Below are positions 17,429 to 25,412 of a stretch of DNA of 64,000 nucleotides, piece after piece. The stretch lies in the NCBI GenBank assembly GCA_963744115.1, contig CAVUSI010000003.1, positions 1,550,001 to 1,614,000 of the forward strand, written 5' to 3'. Within the stretch, counting starts at the first letter, position 1, and each line of letters opens with the position of its first letter. The stretch comes from Chersky-267 sp963744115. Lineage in GTDB: Bacteria; Chloroflexota; Limnocylindria; Limnocylindrales; CSP1-4. A program made the translations under genes and the position numbers. Below the pieces are notes generated by a model. It did not search any database. It saw only the letters and a program-made list of their open reading frames with translations, and was not told the DNA's origin.

Positions 17429-18363
17429 CGAGCGCGCCCCCGCTGATCGTCGTCGCCGGCGCGACGGCGACCGGCAAGACCGGCCTGTCGATCCGCCTCG
17501 CCGAGTGGCTGCTCGCCCAGGGTCGCCCCGCGGAGATCGTCTCGGCGGATTCCCGTCAGGTCTTCCGCGGTCTCGACATCGGGACGGCCAAGGTGAGCCG
17601 CGCCGATCGGGCCCGTGTCCCGCATCACGGCCTCGACCTGGTCGATCCGGATCGACCGTTCAGCGTGGCCGAGTACGCCACCGATGCGCGCCTCGCGCTC
17701 GCCGGGATCGCCGAGCGAGGGGGAGTCGCGCTGCTGGTCGGCGGGACCGGCCTGTACCTGCGCACGATCGGGCGCGGGATCGCGACCGAGGCGCTGCCGA
17801 GCGACGCCGCAGTCCGCGCACGGATCGAGGCCGAGCTGGTCAGCGACGGTCTCCCGGCGCTGGCCGCGAGGCTCCGGGCCCTCGCTCCGACCCTGGCCGC
17901 GCCGATCGACCTGCGCAATCCGCGGCGCGTCGTACGGACCCTCGAGATCGCGGAGCTCCAGGGCGACCGCCCGCTGCCCGTGCCCGAGGGCTACCCGGGT
18001 CCGATCGTCTGGATCGGACTCCGCGCCGCGCCCGCCGTCCACGCCAAGTGGATCGCCGACCGAGCGCGGGCGCAGTTCGCGGACGGCCTCGTCGAGGAGG
18101 CTCAGGCCCTCCGCGAGCGGTATGACCCGTCGCTCCCGGCGTTCTCGGCGATCGGCTACCGGGAGGCCTGGGAGCTGATCGACGGCTCCCGGACCCTGGA
18201 TGAGGCGATCGAGCTCGACACCTCGCGCAACCTCGCATTCGCCAAGCGTCAGCGCACCTGGTTCCGCGCCGAGCCGAACATCACCTGGCTCGACGTCGGT
18301 GAGGCCGAGGAGCCGGACGAACGTGCCCGCACGGTCGTCGCCCGGCTTCTCGCCGGCGGCTGA
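17425..18363 (+). CDS. miaA: tRNA dimethylallyltransferase MiaA
   Basis: Transfers dimethylallyl from DMAPP to A37 of tRNA, making the substrate of MiaB. 312 residues from GTG 17425, picked because it overlaps the miaB TGA; longer readings run into miaB. P-loop GATATGKTGLS (~10), the conserved SADSRQVFRGLDIGTAK-type segment (~40), GGTGLYLRTIG (~105) and AIGYREAWE near 240 are all present. Confidence 0.96.
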   Translation: MTSAPPLIVVAGATATGKTGLSIRLAEWLLAQGRPAEIVSADSRQVFRGLDIGTAKVSRADRARVPHHGLDLVDPDRPFSVAEYATDARLALAGIAERGGVALLVGGTGLYLRTIGRGIATEALPSDAAVRARIEAELVSDGLPALAARLRALAPTLAAPIDLRNPRRVVRTLEIAELQGDRPLPVPEGYPGPIVWIGLRAAPAVHAKWIADRARAQFADGLVEEAQALRERYDPSLPAFSAIGYREAWELIDGSRTLDEAIELDTSRNLAFAKRQRTWFRAEPNITWLDVGEAEEPDERARTVVARLLAGG

Positions 18364-18385
18364 CGTCCGTCGCGAGCCGAAGGGC

Positions 18386-18391
18386 TATCCT
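18386..18391 (+). promoter_or_regulatory. -10 element of hflX
   Basis: TATCCT ends 7 nt before the hflX ATG. No ribosome binding site is present. Leaderless start inferred. Confidence 0.45.
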
Positions 18392-18398
18392 TCCGGCG

Positions 18399-19703
18399 AT
18401 GCCGAAGTCCATGATCGACCTGACCCAGCCCGTGGAGCGGGCATTCCTGGTCGGCGTGGACACCGGTCAGGATGCCGGCTGGCCCGTCGAGGATTCGCTG
18501 GCCGAGCTCGCCAGCCTCGCGACGACCGCGGGCGCCGATGTCGTCGGGGCCGAATGGCAGAACCGTCGCCATATCGACCCGAACTGGTATGTCGGCAAGG
18601 GCAAGGCCGAAGATCTCGTGGCCGCCAAGAGCGAGACCGGGTTCGACGTCCTGATCGCGGACGATGAGCTGTCGCCGGGCCAGCAGCGGGCGCTCGAGGA
18701 GCTGCTCAAGGTCAAGGTGATCGACCGGAGCCGCCTGATCCTCGACATCTTCGCCCAGCACGCCCAGACCCACGAGGGTCGGCTCCAGGTCGAGCTGGCC
18801 CAGCTCGAGTACCAGCTTCCCCGGCTGACCCGGATGTGGACCCACCTGTCGCGGACCGGTGGCGGGATCGGGACCCGCGGCCCGGGTGAATCCCAGCTGG
18901 AGACGGACCGGCGACTCATCCGCGAGCGCATCAAGAAGATGAAGGAGCGGGTCGAGCAGGTCCGCCAGCAGCGGGAGACCGCCGCCCGGGTCCGGGACCG
19001 GCGGCTGATGCCGACCGTCGGCATCGTCGGCTACACCAACTCGGGCAAGTCGACGCTGCTGAACACGCTGGTCGGGAGCGAGGTCGCGCTGGCCGAGGAC
19101 AAGCTGTTCGCCACGCTCGACCCGACCAGCCGCCAGGTCCGCCTCGGCGAGGGGCAAACGGCGATCGTGACCGACACCGTCGGGTTCATCCACAAGCTCC
19201 CGCACCAGCTCGTCGACGCCTTCCGGGCCACCCTCGAGGAGGTCAACCGGTCCGACGTCCTGCTCGAGGTCGTCGACGCGTCGGACGCCCACGCCGCCGA
19301 GCATCGGCAGACCGTCCAGGCGGTCCTCGACGAGCTGGGCGCAGGCGACAAGCCCAGGCTCGTCGCGCTCAACAAGGTCGATCTGCTCCATGACCGAGCC
19401 CGGACCGACGCGGCCACGCCGTCGCCGATCGTCGGAGGCACGGTCCCGATCAGCGCCGTGACCGGCTTCGGACTCGATGCGCTGCGGACCGAGCTGGCGG
19501 CGGTCCTCGCCTCGCTCTGGGTCGATGTCGATCTCGACGTGCCGTACGCCGCGGGCGACCTGCTCGCCCGACTGCGCGAGCGCGGCGCCGTCGACATCGA
19601 CTACCGGTCCGACGGGGTCCACGTCCGCGGCCGCGTGGCTCCGGCGCTCGCCGGCGAGCTCGAGCTGGTCGCTGCACAGGCCGCCGAGGCGGCCCGGGTC
19701 TGA
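18399..19703 (+). CDS. hflX: Ribosome-associated GTPase HflX
   Basis: Heat-shock GTPase that splits stalled ribosomes. 434 residues: N-terminal HflX domain with NWYVGKGKAEDL (~66), a coiled-coil linker with GTRGPGESQLETDRR (~160), and a G domain with P-loop GYTNSGKSTLL (~210), G3 DTVGFIHKLP (~258) and G4 NKVDLL (~328). A C-terminal subdomain of ~70 residues follows. It follows miaA, a pairing seen in many bacteria. Confidence 0.95.
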   Translation: MPKSMIDLTQPVERAFLVGVDTGQDAGWPVEDSLAELASLATTAGADVVGAEWQNRRHIDPNWYVGKGKAEDLVAAKSETGFDVLIADDELSPGQQRALEELLKVKVIDRSRLILDIFAQHAQTHEGRLQVELAQLEYQLPRLTRMWTHLSRTGGGIGTRGPGESQLETDRRLIRERIKKMKERVEQVRQQRETAARVRDRRLMPTVGIVGYTNSGKSTLLNTLVGSEVALAEDKLFATLDPTSRQVRLGEGQTAIVTDTVGFIHKLPHQLVDAFRATLEEVNRSDVLLEVVDASDAHAAEHRQTVQAVLDELGAGDKPRLVALNKVDLLHDRARTDAATPSPIVGGTVPISAVTGFGLDALRTELAAVLASLWVDVDLDVPYAAGDLLARLRERGAVDIDYRSDGVHVRGRVAPALAGELELVAAQAAEAARV

Positions 19704-19705
19704 CC

Positions 19706-20281
19706 ATGGCCGGCGCTCAGCCGACCCGGCTCGGTGGGCGGACGGACCTGCCGTCGGGCGATGTCGTCGTCTGGTCGGTCGCGGACGGCAGGCGCGGACG
19801 GCGCTGGCGCGAATCGACCTCCCGGGACGGCGTCGGCGTGCGTACGGTCCTCGTCGAGACGGAGCCGGACGGCGGCCTCCACCGCCTCGAGATGTCGACC
19901 GCGGCCGGGTTGCTGACGGTCCATCCCGACGAAGCCGGCACGACCCTCCACGGGAATGTCGTCACGCCCGACGGGATCCGTCACCTCGCCTTCGCCTGGG
20001 GATCCGATCGGGTCGTCCTGGTCGACGGCTCGCCAGCGGTCACGGCCATCGCGGTCGCGTGGCTCAGCCACCGCACGGAGCACGCCCGGTCGGTCGAGGT
20101 GGCCGTGCTGCGGATCGATGACGACCTCGTCCCGGCGCCTGGATCGATCGGGATCGAGCGCCTCGGACCGCACACGTGGCGGTTGTCGAGTGGCGCGGGA
20201 CCCGACGGCGGGCTCGTCGTGACGCTCGACCCGAACGGTCTGCTCACGACGCCTGACGCCGTCTGGCCCCTCGAGCGCTGA
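19706..20281 (+). CDS. Hypothetical protein coupled to hflX
   Basis: 191 residues, starting 2 nt after the hflX stop, so it is likely co-translated. No signal peptide or membrane segment. The sequence alternates short hydrophobic strands and charged turns (VRTVLVETEPDGGLHRLEM, WGSDRVVLVDGSPAVTA, GPHTWRLSSG), which suggests an all-beta fold. I recognise no family. The stop lies at the left edge of the repeat region. Confidence 0.75.
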   Translation: MAGAQPTRLGGRTDLPSGDVVVWSVADGRRGRRWRESTSRDGVGVRTVLVETEPDGGLHRLEMSTAAGLLTVHPDEAGTTLHGNVVTPDGIRHLAFAWGSDRVVLVDGSPAVTAIAVAWLSHRTEHARSVEVAVLRIDDDLVPAPGSIGIERLGPHTWRLSSGAGPDGGLVVTLDPNGLLTTPDAVWPLER

Positions 20282-20310
20282 CCCCTGCCGGGCTCGGTCG
20301 GATCGACGGC

Positions 20311-20371
20311 GTGGACGGACCGTGGACAACGACCGTGGATTGGTCCACCCGCTGCCGAAGTTCGTGGATAA
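20311..20371 (+). promoter_or_regulatory. GTGGAC/GTGGATAA control region, unit A
   Basis: GTGGAC at 20311 and 20322 (the second as CGTGGACAAC), GTGGA-ttgg-TCCAC inverted repeat at 20335-20348 and CGTGGATAA at 20363-20371. GTGGATAA is one base short of a DnaA box (TGTGGATAA). A -10-like TACAGT follows at 20401-20406, about 7 nt before the RNA helix begins. The spacing is the same in units B and C. Confidence 0.6.
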
Positions 20372-20411
20372 CCCCATAGCCAGCGTGGCCGGCCCGCCCA
20401 TACAGTAGGTC

Positions 20412-20560
20412 TTGCCCGAAGGGGCCATGACGGACCGGCAGCGGCGACGCAGGTGCTTGCATCGGCGGCGACGAGGACGGACCGGGAGACGATGGAACCG
20501 AGTCGCAGGTGCTTGCATCGGCGGCCACGGACCAGCGGATCGATTGGTTCCTTCGGGCGT
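20412..20560 (+). ncRNA. Candidate structured RNA, unit A (two CUUG hairpins)
   Basis: A 15-pair helix joins 20413-20427 with 20545-20559 (12 Watson-Crick and 3 G-U pairs; the 9 central pairs from TTGCCCGAAGG/CCTTCGGGC are perfect). Inside are two identical hairpins at 20448-20467 and 20504-20523: CGC-A-GGTG-CTTG-CATC-G-GCG, each with a CUUG tetraloop. The G-U pairs would be A-C mismatches on the other strand, so the plus strand is the likely RNA. No known family recognised and no T-run terminator seen. Confidence 0.65.
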
Positions 20561-20663
20561 TTCCATGTCCGCCGCCGGTTTGACGCTCCGTTGCGCCGGT
20601 TCTGACCGGACCGACCCTGGCCCGGACGCCGGCACGCTGTGGGTCCGATCCGGGGCCGAGGCG

Positions 20664-20724
20664 GTGGACGAGCGGTGGACAACCGTCCCGATTCGGGGCC
20701 TGCGATGTCAAAGGTCGTGGATAA
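20664..20724 (+). promoter_or_regulatory. GTGGAC/GTGGATAA control region, unit B
   Basis: GTGGAC at 20664 and 20675 (as GTGGACAACC) and GTGGATAA at 20717-20724. All three lie exactly 353 bp from their counterparts in unit A although the sequence between them has diverged. A -10-like CATAGT (20754-20759) aligns with TACAGT of unit A. Confidence 0.55.
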
Positions 20725-20764
20725 GCCGCTAGCCGGGTGGGGGAGCCGGGGGCCATAGTGGGTC

Positions 20765-20854
20765 TTGCCCGAAGGGGCCGATGGACCGAAGCCTTGAGAC
20801 CGCTGGAGCTTGCTTCAGGGGACTCGGCAGAGGGCCGACGGTTCCTCCGGGCAT
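20765..20854 (+). ncRNA. Candidate structured RNA, diverged unit B (one CUUG hairpin)
   Basis: The terminal helix is formed by 20766-20780 and 20839-20853 with one A-C mismatch. Compared with unit A, the innermost pair is G-C instead of A-U and the outermost is U-A instead of U-G. One hairpin at 20801-20820 keeps the CUUG loop with stem GGAG/CUUC where unit A has GGUG/CAUC, a compensated change. It starts 35 nt into the helix, exactly as hairpin 1 of unit A; the second hairpin is absent, making the RNA ~59 nt shorter. Confidence 0.55.
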
Positions 20855-21196
20855 TTCTTCGTGTTCCGCGCCGGGTCGGCTCGACCTGTGGACGCGAGAT
20901 CGGGCTCGAGCGTGCGTTCGGCGTGAGCCCGCCTGCTCGAGGGTGCCTGCTCGAGGCGTCCGCTCGGGGACCTGGTCATCCGCGCACCCGGCGCACGTAA
21001 GAGGGCCAACTGATGCGATCGCTGCATCACCGGCCTCGATCGCAACCGGAGCTGAGCGTGGATCGAGCACGAACCTGGTGCCGATCCGTCGCCGACGACA
21101 CCCAACGTGCCGGGCATGCGCGCCTGACGGGGACCGGGCGTCGGTCGGACCCAACATGCGGGGCTGACCCCTGCCGGGCTCGGTCGGATCGACGGC

Positions 21197-21257
21197 GTGG
21201 ACGGACCGTGGACAACGACCGTGGATTGGTCCACCCGCTGCCGAAGTTCGTGGATAA
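21197..21257 (+). promoter_or_regulatory. GTGGAC/GTGGATAA control region, unit C
   Basis: Identical to the unit A control region: GTGGAC at 21197 and 21208 and CGTGGATAA at 21249-21257, followed by TACAGT at 21287-21292. Confidence 0.6.
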
Positions 21258-21297
21258 CCCCATAGCCAGCGTGGCCGGCCCGCCCATACAGTAGGTC

Positions 21298-21446
21298 TTG
21301 CCCGAAGGGGCCATGACGGACCGGCAGCGGCGACGCAGGTGCTTGCATCGGCGGCGACGAGGACGGACCGGGAGACGATGGAACCGAGTCGCAGGTGCTT
21401 GCATCGGCGATCACGGACCAGCGGATCGATTGGTTCCTTCGGGCGT
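21298..21446 (+). ncRNA. Candidate structured RNA, unit C (two CUUG hairpins)
   Basis: Same fold as unit A: terminal helix 21299-21313 with 21431-21445, hairpins at 21334-21353 and 21390-21409. It is the unit closest to the GtrA/HprK-like gene (81 nt to its likely GTG start), so it could be a separate RNA or part of that gene's 5' leader. Confidence 0.65.
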
Positions 21447-21526
21447 TTCCGTGTCCGCTGCCGGTTTGACGCTCCGTTCGCCCCTCGATTACGATGCCGT
21501 TCGACCGCGCCCGTTCCGAGGGATCT

Positions 21527-23173
21527 GTGACGACGTCCGATTCGAACGCCCAGGTGCCCACGCGCTGGCATCGCCGACCTCGGGTTCGTCGTCTCTTCCG
21601 GTCCCTCCTCAGCCCCTCGAAGTTCGCTCTCGTCGGGATCTCGGGCATCGTCGTCAACGAGGTCGCGCTGCACTTCTTCGTCACGGCGATGGGCCAGCAG
21701 CAGCTCCTGTGGGCCGCGCTCCTCTCGTCGCAGGTGTCGACCTTCACCAACTTCGTCCTGATCGAGCTGTGGGTCTTCCGTGGTCGCGAGGTCGGCGGCC
21801 ACCTGCTGTGGCGGTACCTGACCTTCAACCTGCTGAACCTCGTGACCCAGATCATCCGCCTGCCGACGCTACACATCCTCACCGAGATCGCCGGCATCCA
21901 CTACCTGATCTCGAACCTGGTCGCCCTCGGGCTGACCTTCGGCGTCCGCTACCTCGTCGCCGACAACTGGATCTGGGCCGGACGCGATCGGCGCGACCAG
22001 GTGCCGATCGATGGGTCGTACCAGTACGACGTGCACGGCATCGTCCGGATCACCTCCACGGTCCATCTCCCCGAGCTGGCCGCGTTCAACGTGACCCATC
22101 GGGTCGAGCCGGATATCGTCATCTCGCGCCGGGCGATCGGCGGGGGGCCGCACCTTCACGTGTCCACGGTCAAGGGGGCCGACGGGGTCATCCGCTACCG
22201 GGAGCATTTCGGCTTGCTGTCGGCCGCGTTCGACGTCCGGATCGGCGACCGGGTCGAGCTCGACGCGAACTGGCTGCTGACCTGGTCGCACCACGTCCTC
22301 TACACGAACATGGTCGAACCGCTGCTCCGCTTCTGGCTCGTCTCCCGCGGCTACGTCCTGCTCCACTGCGCGGCGATCGACGCGGAGCGTGGCGCGATCA
22401 TCATGTCGGCCCAGACCGACACGGGGAAGACGAGCACGGTCCTGCGTCTGCTGATGCAACGGAGCTGGGGCTTCATCTCCGACGACATGGCGATCCTCAC
22501 CGCCGAGGGCGAGATCCTCAGCTACCCCAAGCCGATGACCCTGAGCTCGCACACGATGAGCGCGGTCAACGACCAAGCGCTGCCGCGGGCCGACCGGTTC
22601 ATGCTGGCGATCCGAAGCCGGGTCCACTCGAAGGGCGGCCGGACCGCCGGGCATGCCCTCGGTCGGCTCAATGTCCCGATCGTCACGATCAACTCGTGGG
22701 TCCAGCTCATCGTCCCGCCGCCCAAGTACCACGTCCAGTCGCTGATCGACTGCGATATGACCGATCGGGCGCCGATCGACTCGATCGTCCTGATGGAGCG
22801 CGGCACGCCGCCGCTGGCCGAGGAGCCCGCCTTCGACCTCACGATCGACCGCCTGATCGAGAACACCGATGACGCCTACACCTTCCCCCCGTTCGCCGCG
22901 TTCGCCCCGTTGATCGCGATCGGCGACCTCGACCACGACACGCTCCGAAGGCGCGAGCGACAGCTGCTCGAGACGGCCGTGGCGCGCGCCTGGCGGGTCC
23001 GCGTCCGGGTCGTCGGGCACAACTGGTCGGAGCTGATCCCCACGCTCGTCGAGCGCCACCGCGCGCAGCTCCCGCCGGCGGAGATGGCCGCAGCGGCACG
23101 CGAGGCCGACGCGTCGATCGCGGCCGAGGTCGCGGCCGCCGACGCTCCGGTCGGCGCGGGCCGGGCGCCCTAG
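21527..23173 (+). CDS. GtrA-like membrane domain fused to an HPr kinase-like P-loop domain
   Basis: About 548 residues. Residues ~25-150 form four hydrophobic helices of the GtrA type (KFALVGISGIVVNEVALHFF, FVLIELWVFRGREV), a family linked to polyisoprenyl-phosphate glycan flipping. The rest is soluble. Around residue 295, AQTDTGKTST resembles the P-loop of HprK-related kinases, followed by WGFISDDMAIL, which recalls the conserved double Asp. The first Gly of the P-loop is Ala. GTG 21527 is chosen because GAGG precedes it and a -10-like TACGAT (21490-21495) overlaps the alternative ATG at 21494. Role unknown; perhaps nucleotide-controlled lipid-glycan transport. Confidence 0.75.
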   Translation: MTTSDSNAQVPTRWHRRPRVRRLFRSLLSPSKFALVGISGIVVNEVALHFFVTAMGQQQLLWAALLSSQVSTFTNFVLIELWVFRGREVGGHLLWRYLTFNLLNLVTQIIRLPTLHILTEIAGIHYLISNLVALGLTFGVRYLVADNWIWAGRDRRDQVPIDGSYQYDVHGIVRITSTVHLPELAAFNVTHRVEPDIVISRRAIGGGPHLHVSTVKGADGVIRYREHFGLLSAAFDVRIGDRVELDANWLLTWSHHVLYTNMVEPLLRFWLVSRGYVLLHCAAIDAERGAIIMSAQTDTGKTSTVLRLLMQRSWGFISDDMAILTAEGEILSYPKPMTLSSHTMSAVNDQALPRADRFMLAIRSRVHSKGGRTAGHALGRLNVPIVTINSWVQLIVPPPKYHVQSLIDCDMTDRAPIDSIVLMERGTPPLAEEPAFDLTIDRLIENTDDAYTFPPFAAFAPLIAIGDLDHDTLRRRERQLLETAVARAWRVRVRVVGHNWSELIPTLVERHRAQLPPAEMAAAAREADASIAAEVAAADAPVGAGRAP

Positions 23174-23184
23174 CCGAGTCCAGC

Positions 23185-24174
23185 GTGCCGGCTCGAGCCA
23201 GCGACGAGCTCGAACCGGCCGCCATCCGGCTCGCCTCGGCCACGCTGCATCCGGCCTTCACCGGCTCGCCCCAGTTCGTCCACGACGGTCTGTCGGCACG
23301 AGCCGGTCGAACGGTCGTGGTCAAGGTCGAGACGGTCAACCCGATCCGGTCGTTCAAGGGCCGCGGGACGTGGCACGCCGTGCGCGAGCTGGTGGGGGAG
23401 GGGTCGATCGGCCGGGACCGTCCGCTGGTCGTCGCGTCGGCCGGCAATTTCGGGCAGGGCGTCGCGTTCGCCGGCCGCGAGCTCGGCATCCCGATCACCG
23501 TCTTCGCCGCGACGACGGCGAACCCGCTCAAGGTCGCCCGGATGCGTGCGCTCGGTGCGACGGTGATCCAGGAGGGGAGTGACTTCGACGAGGCTCGGCT
23601 GGCGGCGGGCGCGCACGCTCGATCGTCCGGAGAGCGGCTGCTTGTCGACGGACAGGATCCGCGGATCGCGGCCGGGGCGGCGACGCTCGCGGCCGAGCTG
23701 ACGGACGCGATCGACGCCGGCGCGCTGCCCGAGCTCGGGACCGCCTACGTCCCGGTCGGCAACGGCGCCCTGATCGTCGGGGTCGGGTCGTGGCTGCGCT
23801 CCGCCGCTCCGGCCTGCCGGGTGATCGGGGTCCAGTCCGACCTCGCCCCGTCGATGACCCTTTCGTGGCGGCAGGGGAGCCCCGTCGAGACGGCCACCGC
23901 CGCGACCTACGCCGACGGCATCGCGACTCGGGTGCCCGTCCCGGAGGCGCTCGACCTGATGGTAGGTCGGGTCGACGACATGCGCCTGGTCCCCGAAGCG
24001 CGGCTGCATGTCGCCGAAGCCGAGCTGACCGCCGAGCTCGGGGTCACGGTCGAGGGGTCCGCCGCGGCGTCGTGGGCGGCCGTCCTGGCCGACGACGACC
24101 CCGCTCCCGGCGCAGCGCTCGTCATCGTCACGGGGAGCAACGTCCCCTCGGCCGCCACGACCGACCCGGCTTGA
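23185..24174 (+). CDS. PLP-dependent threonine dehydratase-like enzyme
   Basis: Fold-type II PLP enzyme, 329 residues. The PLP lysine lies in PIRSFKGRG (~56), the substrate loop in ASAGNFGQG (~90) and the phosphate-binding glycines in VPVGNGALIVGVG (~195). This matches threonine/serine dehydratase or a related ammonia-lyase; there is no C-terminal ACT domain, so it is of the catabolic or short type. The GTG start follows the previous stop by 11 nt. Its stop overlaps the next gene (TTGA). Confidence 0.82.
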   Translation: MPARASDELEPAAIRLASATLHPAFTGSPQFVHDGLSARAGRTVVVKVETVNPIRSFKGRGTWHAVRELVGEGSIGRDRPLVVASAGNFGQGVAFAGRELGIPITVFAATTANPLKVARMRALGATVIQEGSDFDEARLAAGAHARSSGERLLVDGQDPRIAAGAATLAAELTDAIDAGALPELGTAYVPVGNGALIVGVGSWLRSAAPACRVIGVQSDLAPSMTLSWRQGSPVETATAATYADGIATRVPVPEALDLMVGRVDDMRLVPEARLHVAEAELTAELGVTVEGSAAASWAAVLADDDPAPGAALVIVTGSNVPSAATTDPA

Positions 24175-24995
24175 CCGCTCGCGCCGCGCTGCCCCGGGAT
24201 CCGGCCGGGGCCGCGCGCGCCCTCCTGCCGATCGCCCTCCTGATCCTCGCGTCCGCCGTCCGCGAGACGCGCCTGGCGGTCCTCGTCGCCCTGGTGGCGG
24301 GCACGCTCGTCGCCATCCGCCGAGACGCCCCGGTCCGCTGGGCGTGGGCGGCGCCGGTGCCCGTGGCGCTCAGCCTGTGCTTCGGGCTGATCGCCCCGCC
24401 GGCGGCGGCGCTGGACGGCGCCGACTGCGCGAACGTCCTGTCCCCGCCGGCCGTCTGGCGCCTCATCGAAGCGGCGATCGTGCTCGCGTCCGTCGCGTTC
24501 CTGGCGGTCATCCTGCGCGCTCGCGCGGCGAGCCTTTGGCTCCTCCGCCCATCGGTCCGCGTCCTGGAGGTCGGCGTGCTCGGGTTCGCCCTGTTCGGCG
24601 TGCTCGGACTGGTCCTCGGTCCGGCCCTGGCACGGCCGTTCTTCGGCTCGTTCGGTCTCGACACGTCGAACCCCGCGGCGCTCCTGCCCGCACTCCTCTT
24701 CGCACTGGCGAACGGGATCATGGAGGAGATCGCCTATCGCGGAGCGCTGATGGGCTGGTCCGCCCGCGTGGTCGGCCTCGCGCCGGCCGTCGGCCTCCAG
24801 GCGGTCGTCTTCGGCCTGGCCCACGGCGGGCCGGACGTCATCGGCTCCGCGCCGATCCTGGTCCTGGCGCTCGGCGCCGGCGGCCTGGTCGCCGGGCTGA
24901 TCACCGTCCGAACGCGATCGCTGTTCCTGCCGATCGCGATCCACGTCGCGCTCGACCTGCCGCTCTACGTCTACCTGGCCTGCCGGGTCGCGTGA
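24171..24995 (+). CDS. CPBP family intramembrane metalloprotease
   Basis: 274-residue polytopic membrane protein with about seven or eight hydrophobic segments. The CAAX-protease/bacteriocin-processing signature is present: EEIAYRG (~185), FGLAHGG (~218) and AIHVALDLP near the C-terminus supply the Glu-Glu, Arg and His residues. The TTG start overlaps the upstream stop, indicating coupling. Substrate unknown. Confidence 0.85.
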   Translation: MTARAALPRDPAGAARALLPIALLILASAVRETRLAVLVALVAGTLVAIRRDAPVRWAWAAPVPVALSLCFGLIAPPAAALDGADCANVLSPPAVWRLIEAAIVLASVAFLAVILRARAASLWLLRPSVRVLEVGVLGFALFGVLGLVLGPALARPFFGSFGLDTSNPAALLPALLFALANGIMEEIAYRGALMGWSARVVGLAPAVGLQAVVFGLAHGGPDVIGSAPILVLALGAGGLVAGLITVRTRSLFLPIAIHVALDLPLYVYLACRVA

Positions 24996-25007
24996 TCGAG
25001 AGCTCGA

Positions 25008-25412
25008 TCAGCCCGTCTCGGTCGGCGGGTCACCGGCATCGGGTGGCCGACCCCCACCGAGGTCGTACGAACAGGCCGGACACACGCTGACCGCCCTCTC
25101 GACCCGCCTGCCACACCGAGGACAGGCGGTGCTCGTCGCGAGCGACCACAACCAGTTGGCGAGCCCCGCGACGATGAGCCACACGGCGACGACGATCACC
25201 ATCGTGCCTCGGGCAACGTCCGCGTTGAGCGAGCAGTACTCGAAGCAGCCCGGTGCGGCTGGCGTGAGTGCGGTACTCACCAGCACGGCGAAGATGGCCA
25301 GGCAGATGACGGTCCACAAGATCGTGAACCGCCAGCGGATGCGCAACCCCGACCTCCAGGATCCGTTCGACCGGTGGCCCTCGAGTGTCGGCGCGCTCGA
25401 TCGGCATGGCAA
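25008..25412 (-). CDS. Two-helix membrane protein with C-terminal zinc ribbon
   Basis: 134 residues. Two transmembrane segments (ILWTVICLAIFAVLVSTAL, ~30-48, and MVIVVAVWLIVAGLANWLWS, ~70-89) are followed by a zinc ribbon with two CPxC knuckles (CPRCGRR, CPACSYDL). A Cys pair (CFEYC) lies in the loop between the helices. Convergent with the CPBP protease gene. The first ~25 residues are basic and the true start could be further in. Function unknown. Confidence 0.7.
   Translation of the reverse strand: MPCRSSAPTLEGHRSNGSWRSGLRIRWRFTILWTVICLAIFAVLVSTALTPAAPGCFEYCSLNADVARGTMVIVVAVWLIVAGLANWLWSLATSTACPRCGRRVERAVSVCPACSYDLGGGRPPDAGDPPTETG

Larger units (their letters stand above)
20277..20592 (+). 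repeat. 316-bp direct repeat, copy A
   Basis: Matches 21163-21478 at a fixed offset of 886 bp with no gaps and four substitutions (20524, 20525, 20565, 20573), 98.7% identity. It begins in the stop codon region of the upstream gene and contains the control motifs and RNA-like structure annotated separately. No coding potential is credible in any frame. Confidence 0.95.
21163..21478 (+). repeat. 316-bp direct repeat, copy C
   Basis: Second near-identical copy of 20277-20592. The four differences fall outside all predicted helices. It ends just before the promoter and start of the GtrA/HprK-like gene. Recombination between the two copies would delete 886 bp, including unit B. Confidence 0.95.

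Noticed and set aside
20277..21478. Origin of replication because of DnaA-box-like motifs
   Set aside because: No dnaA, dnaN or gidA nearby, no AT-rich unwinding region, and all boxes carry the same mismatch; kept only as a regulatory hypothesis.
20277..21490. Open frames across the repeat region on both strands
   Set aside because: Identical repeats are read in different frames, with no codon bias or motifs; the conserved features are base-paired, not coding.
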